64,000 bases of DNA from VRUE01 sp963796705 (GTDB lineage: Bacteria; Actinomycetota; Thermoleophilia; Solirubrobacterales; 70-9): the NCBI GenBank assembly GCA_963796705.1, contig CAWCMK010000004.1, positions 124,001 to 188,000 of the forward strand. The letters are read 5' to 3'. The first letter of the stretch is position 1, and every line of letters begins with the position of its first letter. Below the pieces are notes generated by a model. It was not told the DNA's origin, did no database searches, and saw nothing but the letters and a program-made list of their open reading frames with translations. The position numbers and the translations under genes are program-made. Of this stretch, positions 16,127 to 24,236 are shown piece by piece.

Positions 16127-16777
16127 TCAGGCTATCCCAGCGACGCGCTCGACCGCGATCAGGCGGCCCTCTCTGATGATCCCGACCCGATCGCACATCC
16201 GCTCGACCTCGTCGAGGTCGTGAGAGGAGACAAAGATCGTGCAGCCCCGCTCTCGTTCCTCGCGAACCAGCGCCAGGAACTCCTCCTGCCTGAGGGGGTC
16301 CAGGCCGCTTGTCGGCTCGTCGAGGATCAAGAGCTCGGGTTGGTGGAAGACGGCCATGATCAGGCCGACCTTCTGGCGGTTCCCTCGCGACAGCTGACCG
16401 AGGGGTCGCTCCAGATCTGCCCCGAAGCGCTTCGCGAGCTCCTCAGCCCGCTCGATGCCCACACGGCGAAGCCGGGCCAGCAACTTCAGCGCCTGGCGCC
16501 CGCTCGCGTGCTTCCCGTAGCCGAAGTCGCCGGGCAGATTCCCAAGCCGGGAGCGAATCGCGACGCTGTCCCGATGGCTGTCAAGGCCGAGGATCAGTGC
16601 CGAGCCGGCACTGGGACGGATGATGTCCAGCAGGGTGCGGATCATCGTCGTCTTGCCGGCGCCGTTGGGCCCGAGCAGGCCGAAAACCTCCCCCTGCTTG
16701 ACCGCGATCGTCACGTCCTCGATGCCGCGATGAGCACCGTAGTGCCGGCTCAGCCTCTCGGTCTCGATCGCCAGCAT
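16127..16777 (-). CDS. ABC transporter ATP-binding protein, C-terminally short
   Basis: The 216-residue ATPase is of the ABC-2 exporter type (CcmA/DrrA-like). Motifs are Walker A GPNGAGKT (about residue 40), signature LSRGNRQK, Walker B LLILDEPTSG and the H-loop SSHDLDEVE. Relatives are usually about 300 residues with a further C-terminal domain after the RLIAVERVA segment, but here the frame stops four codons later. The gene is therefore probably truncated, and no permease partner is present. The ATG at 16777 (MLAIETERLSRHYG) fits the family start; the frame is open to 16882. The substrate is unknown. Confidence 0.8.
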   Translation of the reverse strand: MLAIETERLSRHYGAHRGIEDVTIAVKQGEVFGLLGPNGAGKTTMIRTLLDIIRPSAGSALILGLDSHRDSVAIRSRLGNLPGDFGYGKHASGRQALKLLARLRRVGIERAEELAKRFGADLERPLGQLSRGNRQKVGLIMAVFHQPELLILDEPTSGLDPLRQEEFLALVREERERGCTIFVSSHDLDEVERMCDRVGIIREGRLIAVERVAGIA

Positions 16778-16909
16778 TGGGCTGATCCTCTCAGAGCCGC
16801 CACAGGACCCCGCCTTCCGCACTTCAGGGTTGCTGCCATCCATCAGGTGAGCACTGAGCGTGCGCCAGATGATGGATGCCAAGCTCCCCTCACCGGACTC
16901 TCACACGGT

Positions 16910-17025
16910 TGATCTAACCCCCAGCTCCGTCCACTTGATCTAACCCCCAGCTCCGTCCACTCCGCATGAGAATCCAGCTAGCTGGAGTCTCATGCATCGT
17001 GGCCCAGTCTGCGGGGGTTAGATCA
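16910..17025. repeat. 26-bp tandem repeat and nested palindrome
   Basis: A 26-bp unit beginning TGATCTAACCCCCAGCTCCG occurs twice in perfect tandem (16910-16935, 16936-16961). A 32-bp near-perfect palindrome (16964-16995, one mismatched pair) is centred on CCAGCTAGCTGG. An inverted copy of the first 13 nt of the repeat, GGGGGTTAGATCA, follows at 17013-17025, so the whole can fold into a long nested hairpin. It lies between the divergent ABC ATPase gene (start 16777) and the toroid-protein gene (17123), in a position suited to regulation, or it may be a relic of a mobile-element end. Confidence 0.75.
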
Positions 17026-17122
17026 CCTGGAGTCAAGCTCAGCGGATGCTCGGAAATCGCGAAGCAGCGGCGGCGGGCAACGGGGATATGCTGGCCCAAA
17101 GTCCGAGTCTTTGGGGAATTTG

Positions 17123-18418
17123 ATGAGAAGTCCCGTCGATCGCAGCCCGATCGCCCTTAACCCCTACGAGCGTGCGATCGTCGCGAACGCCGACTGGTTT
17201 CTCTCCAGGCAGCGGGGGGACGGGGCGATCGACGCCGACGGAGACGAGTTCTACGGGCTGCGCGGTGACGCCACCCTGGTCGGACACGCGGTCAGCGTCC
17301 GGATGTGGGCCCATTCGCTCACCGGTGAGGAGCGCTTTGTTGCCTCGGCGCGAGAATCAGTGCAGTGGCTGGCCGAGCGCCAGGACCCGGCGGGGGGCTG
17401 GAGCCGCCACAGCGCCTTCACGCTCGGCGGCGCCCAGTGCGTGTTCGAGGGCCTCGACACCTACCAACGGCTCAGCGGCGACAGCTCTTATCAGCGCAAC
17501 CTCGAGCTGGCGGCGGCTCGCATGGTCAGGGGCACCGTTGCCGATGACGGCCGGCTGCTGCTGCCCAACATCATCGAGATCGGGGAGTACGCGCACTTCG
17601 CGCTGCTCGCCTGGAAGACCACCAGCAACGAGAGCTTCCGACGGGCGGCCGACCTCATCCTCTCCCACATCACCGCCAACTTCGACGAGTCAGAGGGCTA
17701 CTGGTGTCCCTATGACCGCAACGTACGGCTGCCGGCGGCTCGGCGAGCGCTGGGACCGATCCTGCGCCTGCCATTTGAGCTGTTCGAGCTGAAGGGGCGA
17801 TCCGTCGCGCGGCTCAGCCAGCGGCTCTCACGGTTCGCGGTGGGGCCGGTCCATCCGCAGTACAGCATGAGCCTGATGGACGCCGAGGCCCTGCTCGACA
17901 CCCTCGACGGCTCCCTCTCCCTGCCGGAGCTCGAGCGCCAGACCCGCTCGGCCATCGAGTGGGCCAGGCGACAATGCCCCGGCCCCTTCCCCGGGACCCT
18001 GGCCGAGTCGCGCCCGACACCTCGCCGCCAGCGCGTCTACCCGCTGAAGCTGATCAACGACACGACGATGGCCGCGACATGGCCGAGCGCCTGTCTTCTG
18101 CTTACCTACTGCTGCCTGAACGACTCGGCCCTTTCCAGGTACGCGGAGCAGGTCGCCCAGTGGCTGCTGTCGATCCAGGATGAGGCGGGAGGGGTCTGGA
18201 ACTTCCAGCGGCCCGACGGATCCTTCCACCCCCTGCAGAGCGGGAACGTGAACTATTACGCGTCGCTGGCTTTGTGGTATTTCAATCGCGTCTTCATGCG
18301 CCGGGATCTGGGAGCAGGAACCATGGTGCGTTCGCCGGCGCAGGCGACACGCGCCGACGCGCTCGCACTCGTCCCATGCGACCTTCTCACTTCCTCCGTT
18401 GGCGGCGCACGGTTTTGA
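17123..18418 (+). CDS. alpha-alpha toroid protein (terpenoid-cyclase-like fold)
   Basis: The 431-residue protein of unknown reaction carries repeated helix pairs typical of the prenyltransferase/squalene-cyclase toroid fold: NADWFLSRQRGDGAIDADGD, ESVQWLAERQDPAGGWSRHS, and near the C-terminus QVAQWLLSIQDEAGGVWNFQ (QW-like motifs). No DxDD cyclase motif is obvious, so catalysis is uncertain. ATG 17123 follows GGGGAA. The last 25-30 residues (SPAQATRADALALVPCDLL...) are translated from a REP-like palindrome at 18324-18374, so the original C-terminus was probably at about FNRVFMRRDLG. It is isolated, with a palindromic control region upstream (16910-17025). Confidence 0.7.
   Translation: MRSPVDRSPIALNPYERAIVANADWFLSRQRGDGAIDADGDEFYGLRGDATLVGHAVSVRMWAHSLTGEERFVASARESVQWLAERQDPAGGWSRHSAFTLGGAQCVFEGLDTYQRLSGDSSYQRNLELAAARMVRGTVADDGRLLLPNIIEIGEYAHFALLAWKTTSNESFRRAADLILSHITANFDESEGYWCPYDRNVRLPAARRALGPILRLPFELFELKGRSVARLSQRLSRFAVGPVHPQYSMSLMDAEALLDTLDGSLSLPELERQTRSAIEWARRQCPGPFPGTLAESRPTPRRQRVYPLKLINDTTMAATWPSACLLLTYCCLNDSALSRYAEQVAQWLLSIQDEAGGVWNFQRPDGSFHPLQSGNVNYYASLALWYFNRVFMRRDLGAGTMVRSPAQATRADALALVPCDLLTSSVGGARF
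18324..18374 (-). repeat. REP-like palindromic element, copy 10, inside a gene end
   Basis: On the minus strand it starts ACGAGTGCGAGCGCGTCGGC and ends GCCGGCGAACGCACC. The arms pair (GGTGCG.TTCGCCGGCG with GTGCGAGCGCGTCGGCG). It lies within the last 30 codons of the toroid-protein gene and so seems to have replaced its natural end. Confidence 0.5.
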
Positions 18419-18489
18419 CCAGGAGCGGGTTTCAGCCGTATTCGCTGCTGTCCGTTTGCTGATGGGACGCGCGGTGCGACGATGTATTC

Positions 18490-19011
18490 GTGACTAATCG
18501 AAGGCCCGGGTGGATCATGGGTTATCTGCTTCGTGCTCCGGTGCGCGTCTACGACTGGAAGGCAGGCTGGATCTTTGGTAACCGGTTCTTGCTGCTCACA
18601 CATATAGGGCGCAAGTCCGGACGAGAACACCGGACCATGCTCGAGGTGATCGGACGTGATCCAGCGGCGGGCGAGTTCATGGTCATCGCCGGGTTCGGCC
18701 GATCTGCGCAGTGGTATCGCAACCTTCAAGCTTACGAGGCACTCGAAGTGGCTGTCGGTCGCCAGCGCTTCCGACCGATTCACCGCGAGTTGGAGGCGTG
18801 CGAGGCGGCCGAGGTCCTGGCCGATTACGAGCGGCGCAACCGGTGGCTGGCCCCGATCGTTAACCGAGTTCTGAGCTGGCTCGTCGGTTGGCGCTACGAC
18901 GGCACCGACGCTGCGCGGCAGCGGCTAGTCACTGAGCTTCCTGTCGTAGGGCTCAGGCCAGCGACAGGCCCCGCCGGACGACAGACGCCTACGTCCCAAT
19001 CGGACGCCTGA
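18490..19011 (+). CDS. F420-dependent nitroreductase-family (Ddn-like) oxidoreductase
   Basis: The 173-residue protein belongs to the deazaflavin-dependent nitroreductase group, split-barrel enzymes that use coenzyme F420 in actinobacteria. Family marks are RVYDWKAGWIFGNRFLLLTH, the core IGRKSGREHRTMLEVIG, FMVIAGFGRSAQWYRNLQAY with the typical W-Y-x-N-L pattern, and the C-terminal ADYERRNRWLAPIVNRVLSW. The substrate is unknown. Start GTG 18490 (MTNRRPGWIMGYLLRAPVRV). It stands alone, with a 290-bp gap after it. Presence of such an enzyme supports an F420-making actinobacterial host. Confidence 0.88.
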   Translation: MTNRRPGWIMGYLLRAPVRVYDWKAGWIFGNRFLLLTHIGRKSGREHRTMLEVIGRDPAAGEFMVIAGFGRSAQWYRNLQAYEALEVAVGRQRFRPIHRELEACEAAEVLADYERRNRWLAPIVNRVLSWLVGWRYDGTDAARQRLVTELPVVGLRPATGPAGRQTPTSQSDA

Positions 19012-19302
19012 ATGCAGCACGAGCCGCCTCGCTGGTGCTACCAGCAATTTCCAGGCGGGTCAGCTGATGCCCAGTACGCGCCGACATAGGAGAAGAGCAG
19101 GCGTCGCGTCCTCAGCGCTTCAGGAAGTAGACAGACCATCTTCCGCGCTCGCGAGGGCGCCGAGGACATCGTCGAGCGGCGTGCTTGCCGCTGAGCGAAG
19201 CTGCAGCACGCGCCAGCTATCCGCGGGCGGCGATCGATTCCTGTCGCCCCTACGCCATCGACCTATCGTGGCAGGGCGACGCGGACAACCGAGACCGTGC
19301 CG
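19012..19302. other. 291-bp intergenic region, nothing recognised
   Basis: The gap lies between the F420-type oxidoreductase gene and the end of the APC permease gene. A short plus-strand stretch reads TIFRAREGAEDIVERRACR and may be a coding relic. No terminator hairpin with a T tract was seen. Confidence 0.3.
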
Positions 19303-20661
19303 TCATGCGTGCGCCCCGCGGACGAACAGGGCTCGCGCCACGACGACGACCAGCGCGCAGACGCCGATCAGCACGAGGGCCCCGCGGTCGGAGCGGGCGA
19401 GGTAGTAAAGGAGCCCGGCCGCCGCCGCGAAGCAGGCGGCCCCGCCGAGGTAGGCAAGGTGCCGGTCCCAGCCCCGTTGGGCGGTGTGGCGGGCATGCAA
19501 CAGGTTGATCAGGCCGAAGACGAGCAGGAAGGTGAGCGAGCCGAAGGAGACGATCTCGGTGATGCCGGGCAGCAGCGAGAAGACCGCTCCGAGCAACGCC
19601 AGCCAGGCCACCGCGCCCACCGGGAGCCCTCCCCGTTCGCGGGCGAAGCGAGCCGGGAGCTCGCGGGCCACGCTGACGTCGCGGACCAGGCGGGCGGTCG
19701 AGAACAGCGTCGCGTTGATCGCCGAGCTGGTCGAGAAGACCGCGCCCAGGGTCGCCGCCCAGAGGCCGAAGCTGCCGAGGGCCTTTTCGCCGACCACGGC
19801 GAAGGCGACCTCCTTCTGGCCGATGATCGCCTGGTCGGGAAGCAGCATCTGGGAGCCGATCGTGACCGCGACATAGACAAGGACGACCACGGCGACCGAG
19901 AGGTAAAGAGCGCGCGGCACGGTGCGCCGCGGCTCGGCGATGTCGTCATAGTCGTAGGGCACCAGCTCGAAGCCCTCGTAGGCAACGAAGATCACCGCCG
20001 CGCCGAGGAACACGCCGAGCAGGCCCTCATTGTCGAGCGGGGCCAAGCGGCCCGAGGAGAACATGGCGATCCCGATCGCCGCGATGCCCGCCAGCACGGC
20101 GAGCTTGGTGAAGACGATCACGTCCTCGGTCAGCCCCGAGGTGCTCACCCCCCGCAGGTTGATCGCGGCGAAGATCACCATGATGCCGACGCCGCTCAGC
20201 CGCGCGACCAGAACCGAGGCACCCAGAACGTTGGCCAGGTAGTGGCCGAAGGTGAAGGTGTAAACCGCCAGCGCGAAGACGTAGCCGACGATCAGAAGCC
20301 AGGCGACCCAGGCCGCGGCGCGGGTGTGGCCCTCCTCGCGCAGGTAGGTGAAGGGGCCGCCGGCGCGGCCGGCGTGCAGCGCCAGCCGGGCGTAGGCGTG
20401 GGCAGTGAGGCCGGCGATTACGCCGCCGAGCAGGAAGGCGGCGAAGGCGAGGTGTCCGGCGAGGTCGATGGTGACACCGAGGACGCTGAAGATGCCGCCG
20501 CCGATCATCCCTCCGATCGCCATCGCGCTCGCCTCGCGCAGGCCCAGCAGCCCTTCGCCGCGCTGGCGGCGGGCATGGGTGCGGGGATGGTAGGGCGGCC
20601 GGGGCGCCTCGAGTGCGAGCCCGTTCGCTCCTGAAACTCCGCTGTCCTCGCCTATCGCCAA
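19303..20661 (-). CDS. APC-family amino acid permease
   Basis: The 452-residue membrane transporter of the amino acid-polyamine-organocation superfamily has about twelve hydrophobic segments. The first carries the family consensus AMAIGGMIGGGIFSVLGV (residues about 45-62), and the sixth region has FVAYEGFELVPYDYDDIAEP. It is the last gene of a minus-strand operon: its start lies 45 nt after the stop of the proton-ATPase gene, and no terminator separates them. Substrate is not predictable; amino acids or amines are typical. Coupling to the proton gradient made by its neighbour is plausible (inference). A degraded copy of its middle lies at about 28041-28165. Confidence 0.88.
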   Translation of the reverse strand: MAIGEDSGVSGANGLALEAPRPPYHPRTHARRQRGEGLLGLREASAMAIGGMIGGGIFSVLGVTIDLAGHLAFAAFLLGGVIAGLTAHAYARLALHAGRAGGPFTYLREEGHTRAAAWVAWLLIVGYVFALAVYTFTFGHYLANVLGASVLVARLSGVGIMVIFAAINLRGVSTSGLTEDVIVFTKLAVLAGIAAIGIAMFSSGRLAPLDNEGLLGVFLGAAVIFVAYEGFELVPYDYDDIAEPRRTVPRALYLSVAVVVLVYVAVTIGSQMLLPDQAIIGQKEVAFAVVGEKALGSFGLWAATLGAVFSTSSAINATLFSTARLVRDVSVARELPARFARERGGLPVGAVAWLALLGAVFSLLPGITEIVSFGSLTFLLVFGLINLLHARHTAQRGWDRHLAYLGGAACFAAAAGLLYYLARSDRGALVLIGVCALVVVVARALFVRGAHA

Positions 20662-20706
20662 CCGTCGGCCTCCTTCCTTCCGGTAACGGTTCCCAAGGTC
20701 GGCCCC

Positions 20707-23163
20707 CTACCGGCTCGCGGGCTCCAGCCACGCGTAGGCCCAGAGCTTGACCTGGTCGAGCAGCAGGATCCAGATGATCGCGTAGCCCCAGGCGAGGGCC
20801 GCGAGTTTCCAGCTCAGCGGGTGCATGAGCAAACCGGAAATGGCGATCATGGTGGCGAGAACCTGGGTGCCGACCACGGCGATCAGCAGCACCCAGGCGG
20901 GGCGTTGGGACCACAGCCGGCCGCGGGTGCGGGCGACGAACAGGGTCAGGTGCCCCGCCACCGAGAGCTTCAGATACATCAGGGTCTGGGCTTCGGCGTG
21001 GCCAACGCCGAGCGGCCCGATCGCGATGCCGACCAGGGAGAAGGACTCAACCACCCCGGCGAGCCCAAGCAGGGTGGCGATGCTCAGCACCTCGCGCAGG
21101 TCCCAGCGCTCCGGGCGGGGCGAGGGCACCACGCGATCGTAGGCGATGGTCAGGATCGCCGCGTCGTTGAGCATCGCCAGCAGGACGATCTGGATCGGCG
21201 TCACCGGGAAGAAGTCGAAGGCCAGGATCGAGAGAGTGACGAAGAGGACGATCCGGATCGTCTCGGTGATCCGGTAGATCGCGTAGTTGGTCATCCGCCG
21301 GAACACCTCGCGGGCGCGGTGGATCGCCTCGACGATCACCGAGAGCCCGGGCGCCAGCAGCACGATGTCGGCCGCCGCCCGGGCCGCGTCTGTGGCTCCG
21401 GAGACGGCGATGCCGGCATCGGCGCGACTCAGGGCCGGGGCGTCGTTGACGCCGTCGCCAGTCATGCCGACGATGTGGCCGCCGGCCTGCAGCGCGGCGA
21501 CGATCCGGTACTTATCCTCGGGCACGACCTGGGCGAAGCCGTCGGCCTCTTCGACCGACTCGATCAGGGCCTCGCCCTCGAGCCGCTCGATCACGCCCGA
21601 CTCGAGCACCTCCTCCCCCATCCCGACCTCAGCGGCGATCTCGCGGGCGATCTCGACCCGGTCGCCAGTGACCATCTTTATCTCCAGCCCGAGCGCTCGC
21701 GCCTGCTCCAGCGTCTGGCGCGAGTCCTCGCGCGGCGGGTCGGCGATCGCCAGCAGGCCGATCAGCCGCCAATCGCCCTCCTCGGCCCGAGCCACGGCAA
21801 GCGCCCGTTGGCCCTTGCGGGCAAACTCCGCGGTTGCGGCGGAGACTCGATCGGCTCCTGCGGCCGCCTCGCCGGCGAGCTCCAGGATCGCCTGCACAGC
21901 GCCCTTCGCGACCTTATATTCGGCCCCGCCCGACTCCCGAACGAGCGCCTCGGCGCGCTTGCGGTCGGCGTCGAAGGGCTCGAAGCCCAGCACCTCGCAG
22001 TCCTCGACCGGCCCGCCCAGCGCCTCCACAATCGCGGCATCGATCGGGTCGCGACCGCCCTGCTCGACGGTCAGCGCCGCATCACGCAGGACCTGGTCGC
22101 GACGGGCCCCCTCTCCAACAACTGCGACATCGGCGATCGCCAGCTCGTTGCGGGTGATCGTCCCGGTCTTATCGGCGCAGAGCACGTCGACGCCCGACAT
22201 CTCCTCGACCACAGGCAGATGGCTGACGACCGCCTGGCGTCTGGCCAGGTCGCGAGCGCCGACGGCCATCGTCACCGAGAGCACCGCGGGCAGCGCCACC
22301 GGGATCGAGGCGATCGTCACCACCAGCGCGAACTCCAGCGTCGTCGCCAGGCTGTGCCCACGCAGCAGCGAGACGAGGACGATCACCATGACCAGGGTCA
22401 TCGCGATTGCGATCAGATAGCGGCCGATCGAGTAGATCGCCGCCTGGAAATGGCTCGGCGGTCCCTCCTCGCCGGTCAGCGCGGCGGTGCGGCCGAACTC
22501 GGTCGCCGCACCGGTGGCGAGCACCCGCGCCGTCGGCGCCCCGCGTGAGACGATGGTGCCCGAGTAGAGGTCCTCGCCGGGCGCTTTGGTGACGGGGAGC
22601 GACTCTCCGGTCAGCGCCGACTCATCGGCGTCCACGGTGCCCGCGAGGATCTGCGCGTCGGCCGGGATCACATCGCCGCGCTCGACCATCAACAGATCGC
22701 CCGGGACGATCTCCTCGGTGGCAACCGTGCGCCACTCGCCGTCGCGCTTGACCCGCCCCTGCTTTGCGAGCTGCTCCTTCAGCGCGGCGATCGCGTTGGC
22801 GGCCTGGTGCTCCTCCCAGAACCCGACCAGCCCGTTCAGCAGCAGTAGCGCGAGGATGATCGCGAAGTCCGGCCAGCGCGCCGTAATGGCGGTGAGAAGC
22901 AGGGCTATCTCGATCATCCAGGGGATCGGCGCCCAGAAGTGGGAGAGCAGCTCGAGCAGGACGCTGCGCTCCTGCTCGAGCAGAGCGTTGGGCCCATAGT
23001 GTCCGAGCCGCGCCGCGGCCTCCCCACCGCTCAGCCCCGTCTCGGTGCTGAGCCGCTCGTCGGCGCGGCGGTCCTCCTCGCTGCGCTGGTCCTCGACGCC
23101 GTGAGTGGGAGCATCCGGCGCGGCGACGGCACCAGACCCTGAAGCGTCGCGTCGCAGCTTCAC
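20707..23163 (-). CDS. plasma-membrane proton-efflux P-type ATPase (P3A)
   Basis: The 818-residue cation ATPase has the layout of type IIIA proton pumps of plants, fungi, archaea and some bacteria. Motifs are LTGESLPVTK in the actuator domain, IPVALPAVLSVTMAVGARDL in helix M4, phosphorylation site CADKTGTIT, and the hinge GMTGDGVNDAPAL. The C-terminal helices include RIVLFVTLSILAFDFFPVTP and LAMLNDAAILTIAYD, similar to the M5-M6 region of proton pumps. No long C-terminal autoinhibitory tail is present. The GTG start overlaps the acetate kinase stop as GTGA, implying translational coupling. Likely role: ATP-driven proton export and pH or membrane-potential control (family knowledge). Confidence 0.92.
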   Translation of the reverse strand: MKLRRDASGSGAVAAPDAPTHGVEDQRSEEDRRADERLSTETGLSGGEAAARLGHYGPNALLEQERSVLLELLSHFWAPIPWMIEIALLLTAITARWPDFAIILALLLLNGLVGFWEEHQAANAIAALKEQLAKQGRVKRDGEWRTVATEEIVPGDLLMVERGDVIPADAQILAGTVDADESALTGESLPVTKAPGEDLYSGTIVSRGAPTARVLATGAATEFGRTAALTGEEGPPSHFQAAIYSIGRYLIAIAMTLVMVIVLVSLLRGHSLATTLEFALVVTIASIPVALPAVLSVTMAVGARDLARRQAVVSHLPVVEEMSGVDVLCADKTGTITRNELAIADVAVVGEGARRDQVLRDAALTVEQGGRDPIDAAIVEALGGPVEDCEVLGFEPFDADRKRAEALVRESGGAEYKVAKGAVQAILELAGEAAAGADRVSAATAEFARKGQRALAVARAEEGDWRLIGLLAIADPPREDSRQTLEQARALGLEIKMVTGDRVEIAREIAAEVGMGEEVLESGVIERLEGEALIESVEEADGFAQVVPEDKYRIVAALQAGGHIVGMTGDGVNDAPALSRADAGIAVSGATDAARAAADIVLLAPGLSVIVEAIHRAREVFRRMTNYAIYRITETIRIVLFVTLSILAFDFFPVTPIQIVLLAMLNDAAILTIAYDRVVPSPRPERWDLREVLSIATLLGLAGVVESFSLVGIAIGPLGVGHAEAQTLMYLKLSVAGHLTLFVARTRGRLWSQRPAWVLLIAVVGTQVLATMIAISGLLMHPLSWKLAALAWGYAIIWILLLDQVKLWAYAWLEPASR

Positions 23164-24236
23164 CCCGGCGTCCCCACCCCCAGCAGCTCACGGGCGGCCC
23201 TGGCGGCGATCAGCTCCTCGCGGGCACGGACCACCAGCGCCCGCACCGCTGAGAGGTCGGTGGCGATGTCGCGGTCCCCCTCGGCGACGGAGTTACGGTC
23301 CGGGTCCAGATGGAGACCGAGAAAAGCCAGCCGCTCGCAGACCCGCTCGCGAGTCGCTGCCGAGCCCTCGCCGATGCCAGCGGTAAAGACGAGCGCGTCG
23401 ATGCCACCGGCGGAGCAGGCCATCGCCGAAACCGCGGCGGCCACCCGGTGCGCGAAGACCTCGGTCGCGAGCGTTGCGTCGTCCTCGCCGCGCGCCACAG
23501 CCCGCTCGATCTCGCGCATGTCGCCGGAGCCGCCGGCCAGTCCCCTCAAACCAGAATCGAAGTTGAGCGCCCGCTCCATGCCCTCCCCGTCCAGTCCGCG
23601 CTCCCGCATCAGGTACACCAGCGCACCGGGGTCGACCGAGCCCGAGCGGGTCGCCATCGGCACCCCCTCCAGGGGGCTGAAGCCCATCGTGTTGTCGAGC
23701 GAGCGCCCGTCGCGCACGGCGCTGACCGAGCAGCCACCGCCGAGGTGGCAGACGACGAGCCGCAGGCCCTCGGCCGGGCGGCCAAGAAGCTCGGGGGCCC
23801 GCTGCGTCGACCAGGCGACGGAGAGCCCGTGGAAGCCGTAGCGGCGCACGCCCCACTCCTCGCGCCAGCGACGCGGCACCGGGTAGACGGCAGCCTCGGG
23901 AGGGATCGTCGCGTGAAAGCCGGTATCGAACACCGCGACCTCCGGCACTCCGGGAAGCGCTGCTCGCGTCCGATCGATCGCCGCCAGGCAGGGCGCGTTG
24001 TGCAGCGGTGCCAGCGGCTCGGTCGCGAAGATCTGCTCGTGCACGGTGGCGTCGACCAGGACCGGGTCGCGGAATCGCGGGCCGCCGTGGACGACTCGGT
24101 GGGCGACCGCGGCGACCCGGTCGGGGTCCACGGACTCGATGGCCTCGATCCGTTCGCTGCGCTCGCTCGCGTCGACGAGGTGCAGCTTGAGGCTCATCGA
24201 GCCGGCGTTGACGACGAGTATCTCCCCCGATCTCAC
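23160..24236 (-). CDS. ackA: acetate kinase
   Basis: The 358-residue enzyme of the acetate/butyrate kinase family interconverts acetyl phosphate plus ADP with acetate plus ATP. Motifs are ILVVNAGSMSLKLHL at the start (usually NAGSSSLK), FDTGFHATIP, YGFHGLS, HLGGGCSVSAVRDGRSLDNT, MGFSPLEGVPMATRSGSVDP, FDSGLRGLAG and FTAGIGE. It is about 40 residues shorter than typical AckA. GTG 24236 overlaps the stop of the upstream glycosyltransferase gene by 4 nt, and its own stop overlaps the next start by 4 nt. With phosphoketolase in the same operon it would convert acetyl phosphate into ATP. Confidence 0.92.
   Translation of the reverse strand: MRSGEILVVNAGSMSLKLHLVDASERSERIEAIESVDPDRVAAVAHRVVHGGPRFRDPVLVDATVHEQIFATEPLAPLHNAPCLAAIDRTRAALPGVPEVAVFDTGFHATIPPEAAVYPVPRRWREEWGVRRYGFHGLSVAWSTQRAPELLGRPAEGLRLVVCHLGGGCSVSAVRDGRSLDNTMGFSPLEGVPMATRSGSVDPGALVYLMRERGLDGEGMERALNFDSGLRGLAGGSGDMREIERAVARGEDDATLATEVFAHRVAAAVSAMACSAGGIDALVFTAGIGEGSAATRERVCERLAFLGLHLDPDRNSVAEGDRDIATDLSAVRALVVRAREELIAARAARELLGVGTPG

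Noticed and set aside
19297..20634. A 445-codon plus-strand frame opposite the APC permease
   Set aside because: Low-complexity acidic/basic translation that mirrors hydrophobic permease codons; no ribosome site.
20821..22548. A 575-codon plus-strand frame opposite the proton ATPase
   Set aside because: His/Arg/Asp-rich composition and no motif; shadow of the ATPase codons.
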